55,227 bases of DNA from Variibacter sp. (GCA_019689555.1 JADGHE010000016.1:7501-62727), one strand, 5' to 3'. Shown: positions 31,934 to 41,724, counted from the first letter of the stretch. Notes: generated by a model from the sequence alone, not told the origin. A program made the numbers and translations.

Positions 31934-33274
31934 TTAAGCGGCGACCTTTTCGAGGAAGCGCTCGACCTCCGTGCGCAGATCGATCGCGCCGGCCTCGACG
32001 GCCTGGGAGGCGGCGAGCATGCTCTGCGCCGAGCCCTGCGTTTCGCTCGCGGCGCCCGTGACCTCGCTCAGCACCGTGCGGAACAGGGCCGCGCCGCGCG
32101 CGGCGCTCGTGACGTTGTGGGAGATCTCGTCGGTCGCCGCGTTCTGCTGCTGCAGGGAGGCGGCGCAGGCCGATGTGTACTGATTGATCTCCTCCATCCG
32201 GTCGGTAATGCGGCGGATCGCCTCCACCGCCATCGCAGAGGAGTTCTGCACGGCCGCGATGAGCCCGGCGATCTCCTCCGTCGCTTTGGACGTCTGCACG
32301 GCGAGCGACTTCACTTCGGCGGCGACCACTGCGAAGCCGCGGCCGGCCTCGCCGGCGCGCGCCGCCTCGATCGTGGCGTTGAGGGCGAGGAGGTTCGTCT
32401 GCCCGGCGATTTCGCGGATGAACTTCAGCACATTGCCGATCTTGCCCGCGGCGTCGGCGAGGCCGGAGACCTGTTCGTTGGTCGTCTGCGCCTCGGCGAC
32501 GGCGACGCGGACGACCTCGGCGGTCTGATCGAGCTGCCGGCCGATCTCGACGATGGAGGCGAGAAGCTCTTCGGCGGCCGTGGCCGCGGCGGAGACGTTG
32601 TCGGACGCCTCGGCCGAGACCGCGACCGCCCCGGTCGCGCGCTCCGTCGTCTGCTGCGAGAGGTCGAGGAGCGTCGTCGCCGTCTTGCGCATGGCGGCGG
32701 CGCTGTCGCTCAGGCCTTGCAGAACGGTCGCGACGCGCTGCCGGAAGGTCTGGATGGCGGATTCGACCGCGACGCGCCGGCGCTCCTGCTCCGCCATCAG
32801 GGCCTGCTGCTGCTCGGCGCGCCGCTGCTCGGTCACGTCGTCGTGGGTGCAGACCCAGCCGCCGTCCGGCATCGGCCGGTTGGTGAGCGAGATGATGCGC
32901 CCGTTGCGCATTTCGATGGTCTTCGTGACCTGCCGGCCCTCGGCGATCTCGCGCAGGGTGGTCTCGACGTATTCGTCCGGGTCGCCGGTGAAGCTGCCGG
33001 CGGCGGCACGGTAATGGATGAGGTCGCGCAAAGTGCAGCCGGGCTTCACGATTTCCGGCGACAGATTGTACATCTGCAGATAGCGGTCGTTGAAGAGAAC
33101 CACCGTGCCCCGCGCGTCGAGCATGCACAGGCCCTGCGACATGTTGTTCAGCGCGGTCGCGAACTGCCGGTTCTGCTTGCGCAGCAGGATGAGACGATAG
33201 ACGAGGACGGTGGAAACGAGCGCTGCGGCCGCCGCCGCGAGGCCGCCCAAAGCCGAGACTGAAGACGCGAGCAT
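31934..33274 (-). CDS. methyl-accepting chemotaxis protein with cytoplasmic PAS domain
   Basis: A 446-residue receptor with a single N-terminal transmembrane helix (about 8-31) and no periplasmic sensor domain. A PAS domain follows (about 35-155; NMSQGLCMLDARGTVVLFND), so the signal is probably internal, such as redox or a bound small molecule. The C-terminal half is the signalling coiled coil with the conserved CheA/CheW hairpin tip IAGQTNLLALNATIEAARAG. No HAMP domain is evident. No che genes lie in the window, so it is an orphan receptor here. The ATG at 33274 begins just before the membrane helix. Confidence 0.92.
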   Translation of the reverse strand: MLASSVSALGGLAAAAAALVSTVLVYRLILLRKQNRQFATALNNMSQGLCMLDARGTVVLFNDRYLQMYNLSPEIVKPGCTLRDLIHYRAAAGSFTGDPDEYVETTLREIAEGRQVTKTIEMRNGRIISLTNRPMPDGGWVCTHDDVTEQRRAEQQQALMAEQERRRVAVESAIQTFRQRVATVLQGLSDSAAAMRKTATTLLDLSQQTTERATGAVAVSAEASDNVSAAATAAEELLASIVEIGRQLDQTAEVVRVAVAEAQTTNEQVSGLADAAGKIGNVLKFIREIAGQTNLLALNATIEAARAGEAGRGFAVVAAEVKSLAVQTSKATEEIAGLIAAVQNSSAMAVEAIRRITDRMEEINQYTSACAASLQQQNAATDEISHNVTSAARGAALFRTVLSEVTGAASETQGSAQSMLAASQAVEAGAIDLRTEVERFLEKVAA

Positions 33275-33401
33275 GGAATTCCCGTGCGCCGGTCGCCGGT
33301 GCGCAGCCGCCCGGCGGGCATTGTGAGACTATGCGCGGAACCACTTCTCAACGGTTAACCGTGTTTCGGCGAGCGTCGCGCCGGCCGCTTCGCGAAAAGG
33401 C

Positions 33402-33427
33402 GGGGCCCCGGCCGGAGCCGGGGCCCC
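33402..33427 (-). terminator. intrinsic terminator of the glnK1-amtB1 operon
   Basis: GGGGCCCCGGC pairs perfectly with GCCGGGGCCCC (11 base pairs, four-base loop) 58 bases beyond the amtB1 stop. On the minus strand the stem is followed by GCCTTTTC, a short T-run. It is the best intrinsic terminator in the window. Confidence 0.6.
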
Positions 33428-33484
33428 CAACGGTTGCGGCGGTGCCGGGTCTTCCGCCGCGCCCGTATCCCGTCGCGCGGGGGC

Positions 33485-34966
33485 TCAGGTGGTGTAGGCG
33501 CGCTCGCCGTGCTCGGTGAGGTCGAGCCCTTCGCGTTCCTGCTCGGCCTTGACGCGCAGGCCGACCGCGAGATCGACGACCTTGTAGAGGATCGCCGAGC
33601 CGAGGCCGGACCATGCGAGCGTAAGCAGCACCGCCTTGATCTGCGCCCAGACCTGGGTGCCGAAGGCGTATTCGGCGATCTTGCCGGTCGTGTAGTCTAT
33701 GATGCCGGCACCGCCGAGCGCCGGATTGACCAGCACGCCCGTGAGGATCGCGCCGATGATGCCGCCGACGCAGTGCACGCCGAACACGTCGAGCGAGTCG
33801 TCGTAGCCGAGCGCGTTCTTCACCGTCGTGCAGAAGAAGAAGCAGACCGCGCCGGCGATGAGCCCGAGCACGAGCGCACCCATCGGCCCGGCGAAGCCCG
33901 AAGCCGGCGTCACCGCCACGAGTCCGGCGATCGCGCCCGAGAGGACGCCGAGCAGCGAAGGCTTCCCCTTGGCGCCCCACTCGACGAACATCCAGGAGAG
34001 TGCCGCCGCCGCGGTCGCGACGAAGGAGTTCACCATCGCGAGCACCGCGCCGCCGCTCGCTTCGAGGTTGGAGCCGGCGTTGAAGCCGAACCAGCCGACC
34101 CACAAGAGCGAGGCGCCGACCATGGACAGCGTCAGCGAGTGGGGGGACATCAGCTCACGGCCGTAGCCGACGCGCTTGCCGATCATGAGCGCGCCGACGA
34201 GTCCGGCGATGCCGGCGTTGATGTGCACCACCGTGCCGCCGGCGAAGTCGATCGCGCCCCACTGGAAGATGAGCCCGGAATCGGCGTTGACCTCGTCGAG
34301 CTTCGCCTGAGCGGCGGCCTTGGCGGCTTCGTCGCTTGCGGCCGCGAGCGCCTTGGCGGCGGCGTCGATGGCGTCCGGTCCCGCCCAGTACCAGACCATG
34401 TGGGCGATGGGGAAATAGACGAAGGTCACCCACAGCGGCACGAACAGCGCGAGCGCCGAGAACCGGATGCGCTCGGCGAAAGCGCCGACAATCAACGCCG
34501 GCGTGATCGCCGCGAAAGTCATCTGGAAGGCGATGTAGACGTATTCCGGAATGGCGACGCCGACCGAGAAGGTCGCGGCCTTGGAATCGGGGGTGACGCC
34601 GGCCAGGAACGCCTTGGAGAACCCGCCGATGATGCTCGAGCCGCCGGTGAAGGTCAGGCTGTAGCCGTATACGGCCCAGATCACCACGACGATGCAGACC
34701 GTGTAGAACACGTGCATCAGGACGGAGAGCATGTTCTTGCTGCGCACGAGCCCGCCGTAGAAGAGGGCGAGGCCGGGAATGGTCATCAGCAGCACGAGCA
34801 CGGTGGCCGACAGCATCCAGGCCGTGTCGCCCTTGTTGACGACGGGTTCGGCCACGGCGGGCGGGGCCGAGGTCTGCGCGAGGGCGGGCAGGGCGAGGAG
34901 GAGCGCCGCGAGCCCGGCGAGCCCGAGCGAGGCGACGAGCCCCGCGCGATGCGACTTGAACGTCAT
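33485..34966 (-). CDS. amtB: ammonium transporter AmtB (copy 1)
   Basis: A 493-residue trimeric-channel protein of the Amt/Rh family that conducts ammonium across the inner membrane. It begins with a cleavable signal-like segment (LAGLAALLLALPALAQ), as in proteobacterial AmtB precursors. Eleven membrane helices follow, with the twin-histidine residues in GTVVHINAGIAG and DVFGVHCVGG. Between helices it carries an extra Ala/Lys/Asp-rich loop of about 35 residues (around AAKALAAASDEAAKAAAQ) that the second copy lacks. It follows glnK1 by 34 bases. Regulation by PII binding is expected. Confidence 0.95.
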   Translation of the reverse strand: MTFKSHRAGLVASLGLAGLAALLLALPALAQTSAPPAVAEPVVNKGDTAWMLSATVLVLLMTIPGLALFYGGLVRSKNMLSVLMHVFYTVCIVVVIWAVYGYSLTFTGGSSIIGGFSKAFLAGVTPDSKAATFSVGVAIPEYVYIAFQMTFAAITPALIVGAFAERIRFSALALFVPLWVTFVYFPIAHMVWYWAGPDAIDAAAKALAAASDEAAKAAAQAKLDEVNADSGLIFQWGAIDFAGGTVVHINAGIAGLVGALMIGKRVGYGRELMSPHSLTLSMVGASLLWVGWFGFNAGSNLEASGGAVLAMVNSFVATAAAALSWMFVEWGAKGKPSLLGVLSGAIAGLVAVTPASGFAGPMGALVLGLIAGAVCFFFCTTVKNALGYDDSLDVFGVHCVGGIIGAILTGVLVNPALGGAGIIDYTTGKIAEYAFGTQVWAQIKAVLLTLAWSGLGSAILYKVVDLAVGLRVKAEQEREGLDLTEHGERAYTT

Positions 34967-35000
34967 TTGGAACTCCTTGGCTGATGAGTGGCGCGGGGCG

Positions 35001-35339
35001 TCAGAGAGCCGCCTTGTCGGTCTCGCCGGTGCGGATGCGTACGGCGTTGTCGAGATCGAGGACGAAGATCTTGCCGTCGCCGATCTGGCCGGTCTTGGCG
35101 GCCGCGGCGATGGCGTCGACGACGCGATCGGCCTGCGCGGCCTCGACCGCGACCTCGATCTTGATCTTGGGCAGAAAGCTCACCGCATATTCCGCCCCGC
35201 GATAGATTTCGGTGTGCCCGCGCTGGCGCCCGTAGCCCTTCACCTCCGTCACGGTCATGCCGTGCACCCCTATGGCGGTGAGAGCATCGCGCACCTCGTC
35301 GAGCTTGAACGGCTTGATGATGGCGATGACGAGTTTCAT
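35001..35339 (-). CDS. glnK: nitrogen regulatory protein PII (GlnK, copy 1)
   Basis: A 112-residue PII signal protein that binds ATP/ADP and 2-oxoglutarate and docks onto AmtB. The T-loop is intact with the uridylylation tyrosine Y51 in TEIYRGAEY. The C-terminal PII signature [20 protein letters not shown] is present. ATG 35339 begins directly with [17 protein letters not shown]. An upstream -24/-12 promoter candidate and two NtrC-like sites are listed separately. It is paired with amtB1. Its sequence is very close to copy 2 at 37.1-37.4 kb, so one pair probably arose by duplication. Confidence 0.96.
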   Translation of the reverse strand: MKLVIAIIKPFKLDEVRDALTAIGVHGMTVTEVKGYGRQRGHTEIYRGAEYAVSFLPKIKIEVAVEAAQADRVVDAIAAAAKTGQIGDGKIFVLDLDNAVRIRTGETDKAAL

Positions 35340-35418
35340 CCTGAAAAGTCCCGCTGGTTGGGTGGCGCCCGCGCGCGCACCGCCGGCCGATGCCGGCTCT
35401 GTGGCGCCGCAACGGGAA

Positions 35419-35434
35419 ATCAAATGCCGTGCCA
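35419..35434 (-). promoter_or_regulatory. sigma-54 (RpoN) promoter candidate for glnK1-amtB1
   Basis: On the minus strand the sequence reads TGGCACGGCATTTGAT: a perfect -24 TGGCAC, five bases, then TTGAT in place of TTGCT/A. It lies 80 bases upstream of the glnK1 ATG. The glnK2 operon has the same arrangement with the same TTGAT, which supports function. Confidence 0.6.
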
Positions 35435-35541
35435 CTCCGCGCGGCAGGCGCTAACACATTGAAATGTCGTTTGTTTTTCGCCGCCAGGGGCGGGCACCGG
35501 GGAACCGGGCTGCTGCGCCGCACAAAATCGGGCCCGGATTC

Positions 35542-35598
35542 TGCCTAAGCGATAGGCAGTCGTGCCCCCGGACAGGAAGACTGCCTATGGATTGGGCA
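35542..35598 (-). promoter_or_regulatory. pair of NtrC-like enhancer sites upstream of glnK1
   Basis: Two 17-base sites fit TGC-N11-GCA: TGCCTAAGCGATAGGCA (35542-35558, a perfect seven-base dyad including flanking C and G) and TGCCTATGGATTGGGCA (35582-35598). Their centres are 40 bases apart, and they sit 108-164 bases upstream of the -24 element, where enhancer-binding NtrC normally works. They lie in the 35340-35692 gap, which otherwise holds nothing but the promoter. Confidence 0.5.
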
Positions 35599-35692
35599 GC
35601 CCTTGGGGCCGGCCCCGACGAAGGGCAGGCTCACGGCAGTGCTGCCGCCCGGCGGTGCCCTGCCCGCGCCGGCGCCGCCGCTCGATCGCGCG

Positions 35693-37042
35693 TCAGGCGT
35701 GGATCGATTCGCCGTGCAGGCGGATGTCGAGGCCAGCGCGCTCGTCCTCGTCGCTCACGCGCAGCGGAACGAGGAGTCCGACTGCCTTGAGGATGACGAA
35801 GGTGGCCGCCCCGGACCACGCGATCGTCACCGCCGCGCCGAGGCACTGGATCCAGAGCTGGCGCGGATTGCCTTCCAGCAGGCCGGGAAAGCCCGCCGGA
35901 CTGTCGGGCCCGGCGGAGACCGCGGCCGCCGCGAAGACGCCCGTGAGGATCGTCCCGATGACCCCGCCGACGCCGTGGACGCCGAAGACATCCAGCGAAT
36001 CATCGTAGCCGAGGCGCTGCTTGAGGCTCGTGCAGGCCCAGAAGCAGACGAATCCTGCGACCGCGCCGATGACGACCGCGTGGAGGGGCAGCACGAATCC
36101 CGAGGCGGGCGTGATGGTTCCGAGGCCGGCGATCGCGCCGGAGATCATGCCGAGCACCGAGGGCTTGCCGCGCATGTACCATTCGATCGCCGTCCACGAG
36201 AGCGCGCCGGCGGAAGCCGCGAGGTGGGTCGCGACGATGGCCATGGCGGCGCGCGAGCCGGCGCCGAGCGCCGAGCCGCCGTTGAACCCGAACCAGCCGA
36301 CCCACAACAGCCCGGTTCCGATCACCGCGAGCGACAGGTCGTAGGGCGCGAAGTTTTCGGTGCCGTAGCCGCGGCGCTTGCCCACCACGCAGGCGGCGAC
36401 GAGCCCGGCGATGCCGGCATTGATGTGAACCACGGTTCCGCCCGCGAAATCGAGAAGCCCCCTGGCCTGCAGGAAGCCGCCGCCCCAGACCCAGTGCGCG
36501 AGCGGCACATAGACGATGAAGAACCAGGCGAGACCGAACAGCAGAAAGGCGGAAAAGCGTATGCGGTCCACGATCGCGCCCGACACCAGCGCGACCGTGA
36601 TGATGGCGAAGGTCATCTGATAGATCATGAACAGCGACTCGGGGATGGTCTTGGCGAGCGCGCTGACGCTGTCGGGCCCCAGGCCGCTGAGGAAGAGCCG
36701 TTCCGCCGAGCCGATCACCGCGCCTTCGCCCGTGAAGGCGAGCGAGTAGCCGGCCCCCGCCCACAGCAGCGTCACCATGGCGGCGCAGGCGAAGCTCATG
36801 GCCATGGTGGCGAGCACGTTCTTCTTGCGCACCATGCCGGCGTAGAAGAGGGCAAGTCCCGGGATCGTCATCATCAGCACGAGGGCCGTGGCGCCGATCA
36901 TCCAGGCGGTATCGGCGCCGTCGATGCGCGGCGCCGAAGCGGCCGCTTGTGCGCAAGCGGGCACCGCGGCGGCAAACGGCGCAACCGCGGCCGCAAGGCC
37001 CGCGCCGGCGCGCCGCAGCACTGCTGAAATCTTGGGCATCAC
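35693..37042 (-). CDS. amtB: ammonium transporter AmtB (copy 2)
   Basis: A 449-residue Amt-family channel, 44 residues shorter than copy 1. It also has a signal-like N-terminus (AAVAPFAAAVPACAQAA) and the twin histidines in GTVVHINAGIAG and DVFGVHGVGG. The Ala-rich loop of copy 1 is absent; the corresponding place reads VWGGGFLQARGLLDFAGG. It follows glnK2 by 27 bases. Sequence differences from copy 1 are spread throughout, so the duplication is old rather than recent. Confidence 0.94.
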   Translation of the reverse strand: MMPKISAVLRRAGAGLAAAVAPFAAAVPACAQAAASAPRIDGADTAWMIGATALVLMMTIPGLALFYAGMVRKKNVLATMAMSFACAAMVTLLWAGAGYSLAFTGEGAVIGSAERLFLSGLGPDSVSALAKTIPESLFMIYQMTFAIITVALVSGAIVDRIRFSAFLLFGLAWFFIVYVPLAHWVWGGGFLQARGLLDFAGGTVVHINAGIAGLVAACVVGKRRGYGTENFAPYDLSLAVIGTGLLWVGWFGFNGGSALGAGSRAAMAIVATHLAASAGALSWTAIEWYMRGKPSVLGMISGAIAGLGTITPASGFVLPLHAVVIGAVAGFVCFWACTSLKQRLGYDDSLDVFGVHGVGGVIGTILTGVFAAAAVSAGPDSPAGFPGLLEGNPRQLWIQCLGAAVTIAWSGAATFVILKAVGLLVPLRVSDEDERAGLDIRLHGESIHA

Positions 37043-37069
37043 CCCTCCGAAGCGTTTGTTTGCGCGCCG

Positions 37070-37444
<375 letters not shown>

Positions 37445-37507
37445 TCACCCCCGCGGTTCGAGGGCGCGCCCAGGGCCGACCCCCGGCAGGACGGCCCTTC
37501 GCTCGCA

Positions 37508-37523
37508 ATCAAAGCTCATGCCA
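37508..37523 (-). promoter_or_regulatory. sigma-54 promoter candidate for glnK2-amtB2
   Basis: The minus strand reads TGGCATGAGCTTTGAT: -24 TGGCAT (one change from TGGCAC), five bases, then TTGAT. It is 100 bases from the glnK2 ATG and matches the layout found before glnK1. Confidence 0.5.
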
Positions 37524-37627
37524 AGTGCGCAAACCAGCGGCAGGGGCCTCTTTGGCTGCGAAATCGACGGATTCGCGCGCGGCATCGCGCCGCGGACGCG
37601 GCCCATTATGTTCAAATTATCGGCAAT

Positions 37628-37644
37628 TGCCTACCGATTGATCA
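37628..37644 (-). promoter_or_regulatory. NtrC-like site upstream of glnK2
   Basis: TGCCTACCGATTGATCA follows TGC-N11-GCA with one change in the right half (TCA). It resembles the second site before glnK1 (shared TGCCTA..GATTG..CA). It lies 105-121 bases upstream of the -24 element and overlaps a GGCAATTGCC palindrome at 37622-37631. Confidence 0.35.
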
Positions 37645-37703
37645 GATGCCCCGCTCGATCGCCGCAGGCCGAAGGCACGCGGCCGGCGCGACGGCGGCAG
37701 CCC

Positions 37704-38570
37704 TCACGGGCCCGGACGGCGCAGGCGCACGATGCCCTCCTGCGCGACCGAGGCGACGAGCGTGCCGTCGCGGGTGAAGACGAGGCCGCGCGCGAAGCCG
37801 CGGGCTCCGGCCAGATTCGGCGTGTCCTGGGCGTAGAGCAGCCACTCGTCGGCGCGGAACGGCCGGTGCAGCCACAGCGCATGGTCGAGGCTTGCCGCCA
37901 TGAACTCGGGTTCGAACAGCGTGCGCCCGTGCGGCACCAGAGCGGTGTCGAGCAGCGTCATGTCGGAGGCGTAGGCGAGCACGCACTGGTGAATCGCCGG
38001 ATCGTCCGGCAGCCGCCCCGTGGTGCGGATCCACACATGGAAGCGGCCGTCCTCCAACTTCCGACCCCGATAGCGGTCGAGCTCGACCGGACGCAATTCG
38101 AGCGGCCGCTCGCGCTCGTAATAGCGCCGCACCGGCTCGGGCATAATGTCGCGGAAGCGCTGGCGCATCTCGGTCTCGTTGCCGAGCGCCTCCGGCGGCG
38201 GCACGTCCGGCATCTTCGCCTGGTGCGTCAGTCCCTCCTCGTCGTTGTGGAAGGACACCGACATGGAGAAGATCGGGCGCCCGTGCTGGATCGCCGAGAC
38301 GAGCCGCGTCGAGAAGCTCTTGCCGTCGCGGATGCGCTCCACGTTGTAGATGATCGGCACCTTGGGATCGCCGGGCAGCAGGAAGTAGGCGTGCATGGAG
38401 TGCGGCGTGCGGCCTTCGACCGTGCGCACCGCCGCGACCAGGGCCTGGCCGATGACCTGCCCGCCGAAAACGCGCTGCCAGCCCGATTGCGGGCTGCGGC
38501 CGCGAAAGAGGTTCACCTCGAGCGGCTCGAGATCGAGCAGAGACAGGAGGTCCTGGACGGCGTGAGACAT
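37704..38570 (-). CDS. tesB: acyl-CoA thioesterase II
   Basis: A 288-residue double-hotdog thioesterase that hydrolyses acyl-CoA to free fatty acid and CoA in the cytoplasm. The N-terminal hotdog carries RVFGGQVIGQALVAAVRTV and HSMHAYFLLPGD. The C-terminal one has the catalytic Asp region VLAYASDMTLLDTAL and ends with SVAQEGIVRLR, the Gln position of the family. Length equals E. coli TesB. It follows the dehydrogenase gene by four bases, so it shares a transcript with the aromatic genes without an obvious pathway link. Confidence 0.94.
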   Translation of the reverse strand: MSHAVQDLLSLLDLEPLEVNLFRGRSPQSGWQRVFGGQVIGQALVAAVRTVEGRTPHSMHAYFLLPGDPKVPIIYNVERIRDGKSFSTRLVSAIQHGRPIFSMSVSFHNDEEGLTHQAKMPDVPPPEALGNETEMRQRFRDIMPEPVRRYYERERPLELRPVELDRYRGRKLEDGRFHVWIRTTGRLPDDPAIHQCVLAYASDMTLLDTALVPHGRTLFEPEFMAASLDHALWLHRPFRADEWLLYAQDTPNLAGARGFARGLVFTRDGTLVASVAQEGIVRLRRPGP

Positions 38571-38574
38571 CGGG

Positions 38575-39552
38575 TCAGTCCGTATCCGTCGCATAGGGGC
38601 GGGGGATGGGGGCCTGCGGCAGCGCGGGGTGCGGGCGCCCGAAGTCCGGCGCCGCCGCGTCCTGCCCGAGCTGCACGATGCCGCGGCGGATCGCGCGCGT
38701 GCGCGCAAAATGCTCGAACAGCAGCTCGCCGTCGCCGCGGCGGATTGCGCGCGTGAGCCTGGCGAGGTCCTCGTTGAAGGTGCCGAGCATTTCCAGCACC
38801 GCCTCCTTGTTGGCGAGAAAGATGTCGCGCCACATGGTCGGGTCGGACGCGGCAATGCGCGTGAAGTCGCGAAACCCGCCGGCGGAGAACTTCAGCACCT
38901 CCGATTTCGTGACCGCGGCGAGCTCGTCCGCCGTGCCGACGATCGTGTAGGCGATGAGGTGCGGCAAGTGGCTGGTGACGGCGAGCACGAGGTCGTGATG
39001 CTCCGCCGTCATGGTTTCGACATTGGCGCCGAGCGCGCGCCAGAACGCGGCAAGCCGTTCGACCGCCGCAGGATCGGCGTCGGCCGGCGGCGTCAGGATG
39101 CACCAGCGGTTGACGAACAGCTCGGCGAAGCCGGCGTCGGGTCCGGAAAACTCGGTGCCGGCGACGGGGTGGGCGGGGACGAAATGCACGCCCTTCGGGA
39201 TGTGCGGCGCCATATCGCGCAGCACCGAGCCCTTGACCGAGCCGACATCGGACACGATGGCGCCCGGCGCGACATGCGGGCCGATCTCCCGGGCCACCGC
39301 GCCGCATTGCCCGACCGGGATCGAGACGATCACGAGATCGGCGCCTTCGACGGCGGCGGTGTTCGTTTCCACCACGCGGTCGGCGAGCCCCAGTTCGACG
39401 ACGCGCCGGCGCGTCGCCTCGGTGCGCGAGGTCGCGACGATCGAACGCACGGCCCCGGCCGCGCGCGCCGCGCGCGCGATGGACGAGCCGATGAGGCCGA
39501 CGCCGATCAGCGCCAGGCGATCGAAGAGGGGAGCGCCCGCCGTCACCGTCAT
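38575..39552 (-). CDS. prephenate/arogenate dehydrogenase
   Basis: A 325-residue NAD(P)-dependent enzyme of tyrosine synthesis (TyrA/TyrC family). The Rossmann motif GVGLIG occupies residues 17-22. [14 protein letters not shown] contains the catalytic histidine region, and [12 protein letters not shown] is the family helix. It lacks a fused chorismate mutase or ACT domain, typical of cyclohexadienyl dehydrogenases accepting prephenate and arogenate. The ATG overlaps the hisC stop (ATGA), so the two are translationally coupled. Confidence 0.93.
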   Translation of the reverse strand: MTVTAGAPLFDRLALIGVGLIGSSIARAARAAGAVRSIVATSRTEATRRRVVELGLADRVVETNTAAVEGADLVIVSIPVGQCGAVAREIGPHVAPGAIVSDVGSVKGSVLRDMAPHIPKGVHFVPAHPVAGTEFSGPDAGFAELFVNRWCILTPPADADPAAVERLAAFWRALGANVETMTAEHHDLVLAVTSHLPHLIAYTIVGTADELAAVTKSEVLKFSAGGFRDFTRIAASDPTMWRDIFLANKEAVLEMLGTFNEDLARLTRAIRRGDGELLFEHFARTRAIRRGIVQLGQDAAAPDFGRPHPALPQAPIPRPYATDTD

Positions 39553-40655
39553 GGCGCCTTGCCGTCGAGGAAGTCGCGCAGGCTTTCCACGACCAGCCGG
39601 TTCGCCTCCTCGCTGCCGACAGAGCAGCGCAGGGCGTGGGGCAGGTGATAGGCGCCGACCTGCCGCAGGATGAGGCCCCGCCGGGTCAGGAACGCATCGG
39701 CCTCGGCGGCGGTGCGCCCGGGTTCGCGCGGGAAATGGATGAGCACGAAGTTGGCGACGCTCGGCGTCACCTCGAGCCCGAGCTTCCCGATCTCCTCCGA
39801 CAGCCAGGCGAGCCAGCGCGTGTTGTGCGCCACCGACCTTTCGACATGCGCGGTGTCCTGCATGGCGGCGACACCCGCCGCGATGGCCGCCGCGTTGACG
39901 TTGAACGGCCCGCGGATGCGGTTGATCGCATCGACGACGTGCGGCGGGCCGTACATCCAGCCGAGCCGCAGCGCGGCGAGGCCGTGGATCTTGGAGAAGG
40001 TCCGGCACATCACGACGTTCTCCGACGTCGCCACGAGCTCGATCCCCGCTTCGTAGTCGTTGCGGCGGACATATTCGGCGTAGGCGGCGTCGAGCACCAG
40101 AAGGACGTGCGGCGGCAGCCCGGCGTGCAGCCGCCTCACCTCGTCGAAGGGCAGATAGGTTCCGGTCGGGTTGTTGGGATTGGCGAGGAAGACGAGCCGC
40201 GTGCGCTCGGTGACGGCGCGCAGGATGAGATCCACGTCGGCCGTGTAGTTGGTCTCGGGAACGACGACCGGCGTGCCGCCCGAAGACAGCGTCGCGATGC
40301 GATAGACCAGAAAGCCGTGGAGGGTGTGGATCGCCTCGTCGCCCGGCCCCACATAGGCGTGGGCCAGGAGGTTGAGCAGCTCGTCGGAGCCCGCGCCGCA
40401 GACGATGCGCGCGGGATCGAGCCCGAAAGCCTGGCCGATCGCCTCGCGCAGCGCCGTGGCGGACCCGTCCGGATAATCGTGCAGCGTCTCCGCGACCGAG
40501 CGGAAGGCGGCGACGGCCTTCGGGCTCGCGCCGAGCGGCGATTCGTTGGACGACAGCTTGAAGACTTTGGCGAGGCCGGGTGCGCTCGACTTGCCGGGCA
40601 CATAGGCCTGGATCTGCAGAACGCCGGGACGCGGCTGCGGACGGGGCGCGGACAT
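39549..40655 (-). CDS. hisC: histidinol-phosphate/aromatic aminotransferase
   Basis: A 368-residue PLP-dependent class II aminotransferase. The PLP lysine is K222 in [15 protein letters not shown], and the Asn and Asp contacts appear in NPNNPTGTY and VLDAAYAEY. Placed between chorismate mutase and prephenate dehydrogenase, it may act on phenylpyruvate, 4-hydroxyphenylpyruvate or prephenate as well as imidazole-acetol phosphate. GAGG precedes the ATG at 40655 by eight bases. No other his genes are in the window, which favours an aromatic role. Confidence 0.92.
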   Translation of the reverse strand: MSAPRPQPRPGVLQIQAYVPGKSSAPGLAKVFKLSSNESPLGASPKAVAAFRSVAETLHDYPDGSATALREAIGQAFGLDPARIVCGAGSDELLNLLAHAYVGPGDEAIHTLHGFLVYRIATLSSGGTPVVVPETNYTADVDLILRAVTERTRLVFLANPNNPTGTYLPFDEVRRLHAGLPPHVLLVLDAAYAEYVRRNDYEAGIELVATSENVVMCRTFSKIHGLAALRLGWMYGPPHVVDAINRIRGPFNVNAAAIAAGVAAMQDTAHVERSVAHNTRWLAWLSEEIGKLGLEVTPSVANFVLIHFPREPGRTAAEADAFLTRRGLILRQVGAYHLPHALRCSVGSEEANRLVVESLRDFLDGKAP

Positions 40656-40710
40656 TTCGTAAGCCTCAACCTCCTGCGGCGTCGTGGACACACGCGCTGG
40701 TCTCATGTTC

Positions 40711-40850
40711 CCCCTCCCCGGAAGGGGAGGGATCGGGGTGGGGGTCCCCAGAGCCCCTCGAGCGGAGAAAGGTTGCGATCGAGCCGATCGCGACCCCCTC
40801 CCGGACCGCTGTGCGGCCCGGCCTCTTCCCTTGCCGGGAGAGGCAAGACG
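40711..40850. repeat. palindromic intergenic repeat (CTCCCC type)
   Basis: CCCTCCCC-GGAA-GGGGAGGG forms an eight-base stem (40712-40731), followed by GATCGGGGTGGGGGTCC. A GCGATC/GATCGC dyad then follows, and finally a CTCTTCCC/GGGAGAG stem near 40820-40845. Such mosaics are scattered in Rhizobiales intergenic DNA. This one separates the chorismate mutase gene from hisC; a related element precedes metW. Confidence 0.55.
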
Positions 40851-40851
40851 C

Positions 40852-41724
40852 TCATCGACCGGTCGGCACCGGCGGTGCGCCTTCGTGCGCGACCCTATAG
40901 CGGGTTGCGTGGCTTCCGACGAGAGCGGTGGAGCGAACCGAGACGCCGGCCTTGACCAGCGTGTCGGTCACGGCCGCGAGCGGGCGGCCGCTCGGCAGGG
41001 AGACGAGCAGCGCCGCCCCGTCGAAGGCGCCGTCCGGCACCGCCACGACCTCGGCCAGCGTGTCGATGGCGCGCGCGGCGGCCGCGCTCCAGCCGGAGAC
41101 CTTCACGCTCCAGACCTCGACGTCCCGGACGACGGCGTCCGTGGCCGGATGGCACACCGCGAAGACGGGCAGGCCGGCCGGGTGGTCGGCGCGCTCGACG
41201 AACGGCAGGCGCGCGATGATCTTCGGCGCGGCCTCGTCCTCCAGCACCGTCCACCACGCCCCCGCCCCCGCGATGCCGGTCGCAGGAACGAGCGCGATGT
41301 CGCCCTTCGAGGCGTGCACGGCGCCGACCGCCGCCTGCGCGCTCATATGCGGCACGAAGGGCGCCGTGAAGCCGAAGTGGAAGCGCGCGGAATCCCGCAT
41401 CGCGGCGTCGCCTGCCGAGAGGTCGGCGTGCACCCTGTAGGGCGCCTGAACATAGGTGAAGGTGGAAATGATCACGCGCCAGATGCTCTCGACCGTATCG
41501 AGCGGCAGAATGCCCCGATGGCGCTCGACGAGTCGCCGCATCATGTCCGCTTCGCGCGCGGGGCGAAAGGCCGAGCCCGACTCCTGCGTGCGCTTGACGG
41601 CGATGAGCCGGTCGATGATCTCGCCGCGCTCGATCAGCAGGCGGTGCATGGCCTCGTCGATGCGGTCGATCTCGCGCCGCAGATCGGCGAGGGACGGCGT
41701 TGGCTCGGTCTCTTCGGTGGTCAT
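40852..41724 (-). CDS. chorismate mutase with dehydratase-like C-terminal region
   Basis: A 290-residue protein. Residues about 8-95 are an AroQ-type chorismate mutase ([19 protein letters not shown], then AVKRTQ and [13 protein letters not shown]). The remaining 190 residues resemble a degenerate prephenate dehydratase: [20 protein letters not shown] parallels the ENSIAG part of PheA. No TRF catalytic triplet is in the expected place, and the C-terminal segment [20 protein letters not shown] looks ACT-like. It probably makes prephenate for the adjacent dehydrogenase and for PheA, with the tail perhaps regulatory. ATG 41724 follows Pro/Arg-rich non-conserved frame. Confidence 0.82.
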   Translation of the reverse strand: MTTEETEPTPSLADLRREIDRIDEAMHRLLIERGEIIDRLIAVKRTQESGSAFRPAREADMMRRLVERHRGILPLDTVESIWRVIISTFTYVQAPYRVHADLSAGDAAMRDSARFHFGFTAPFVPHMSAQAAVGAVHASKGDIALVPATGIAGAGAWWTVLEDEAAPKIIARLPFVERADHPAGLPVFAVCHPATDAVVRDVEVWSVKVSGWSAAAARAIDTLAEVVAVPDGAFDGAALLVSLPSGRPLAAVTDTLVKAGVSVRSTALVGSHATRYRVAHEGAPPVPTGR

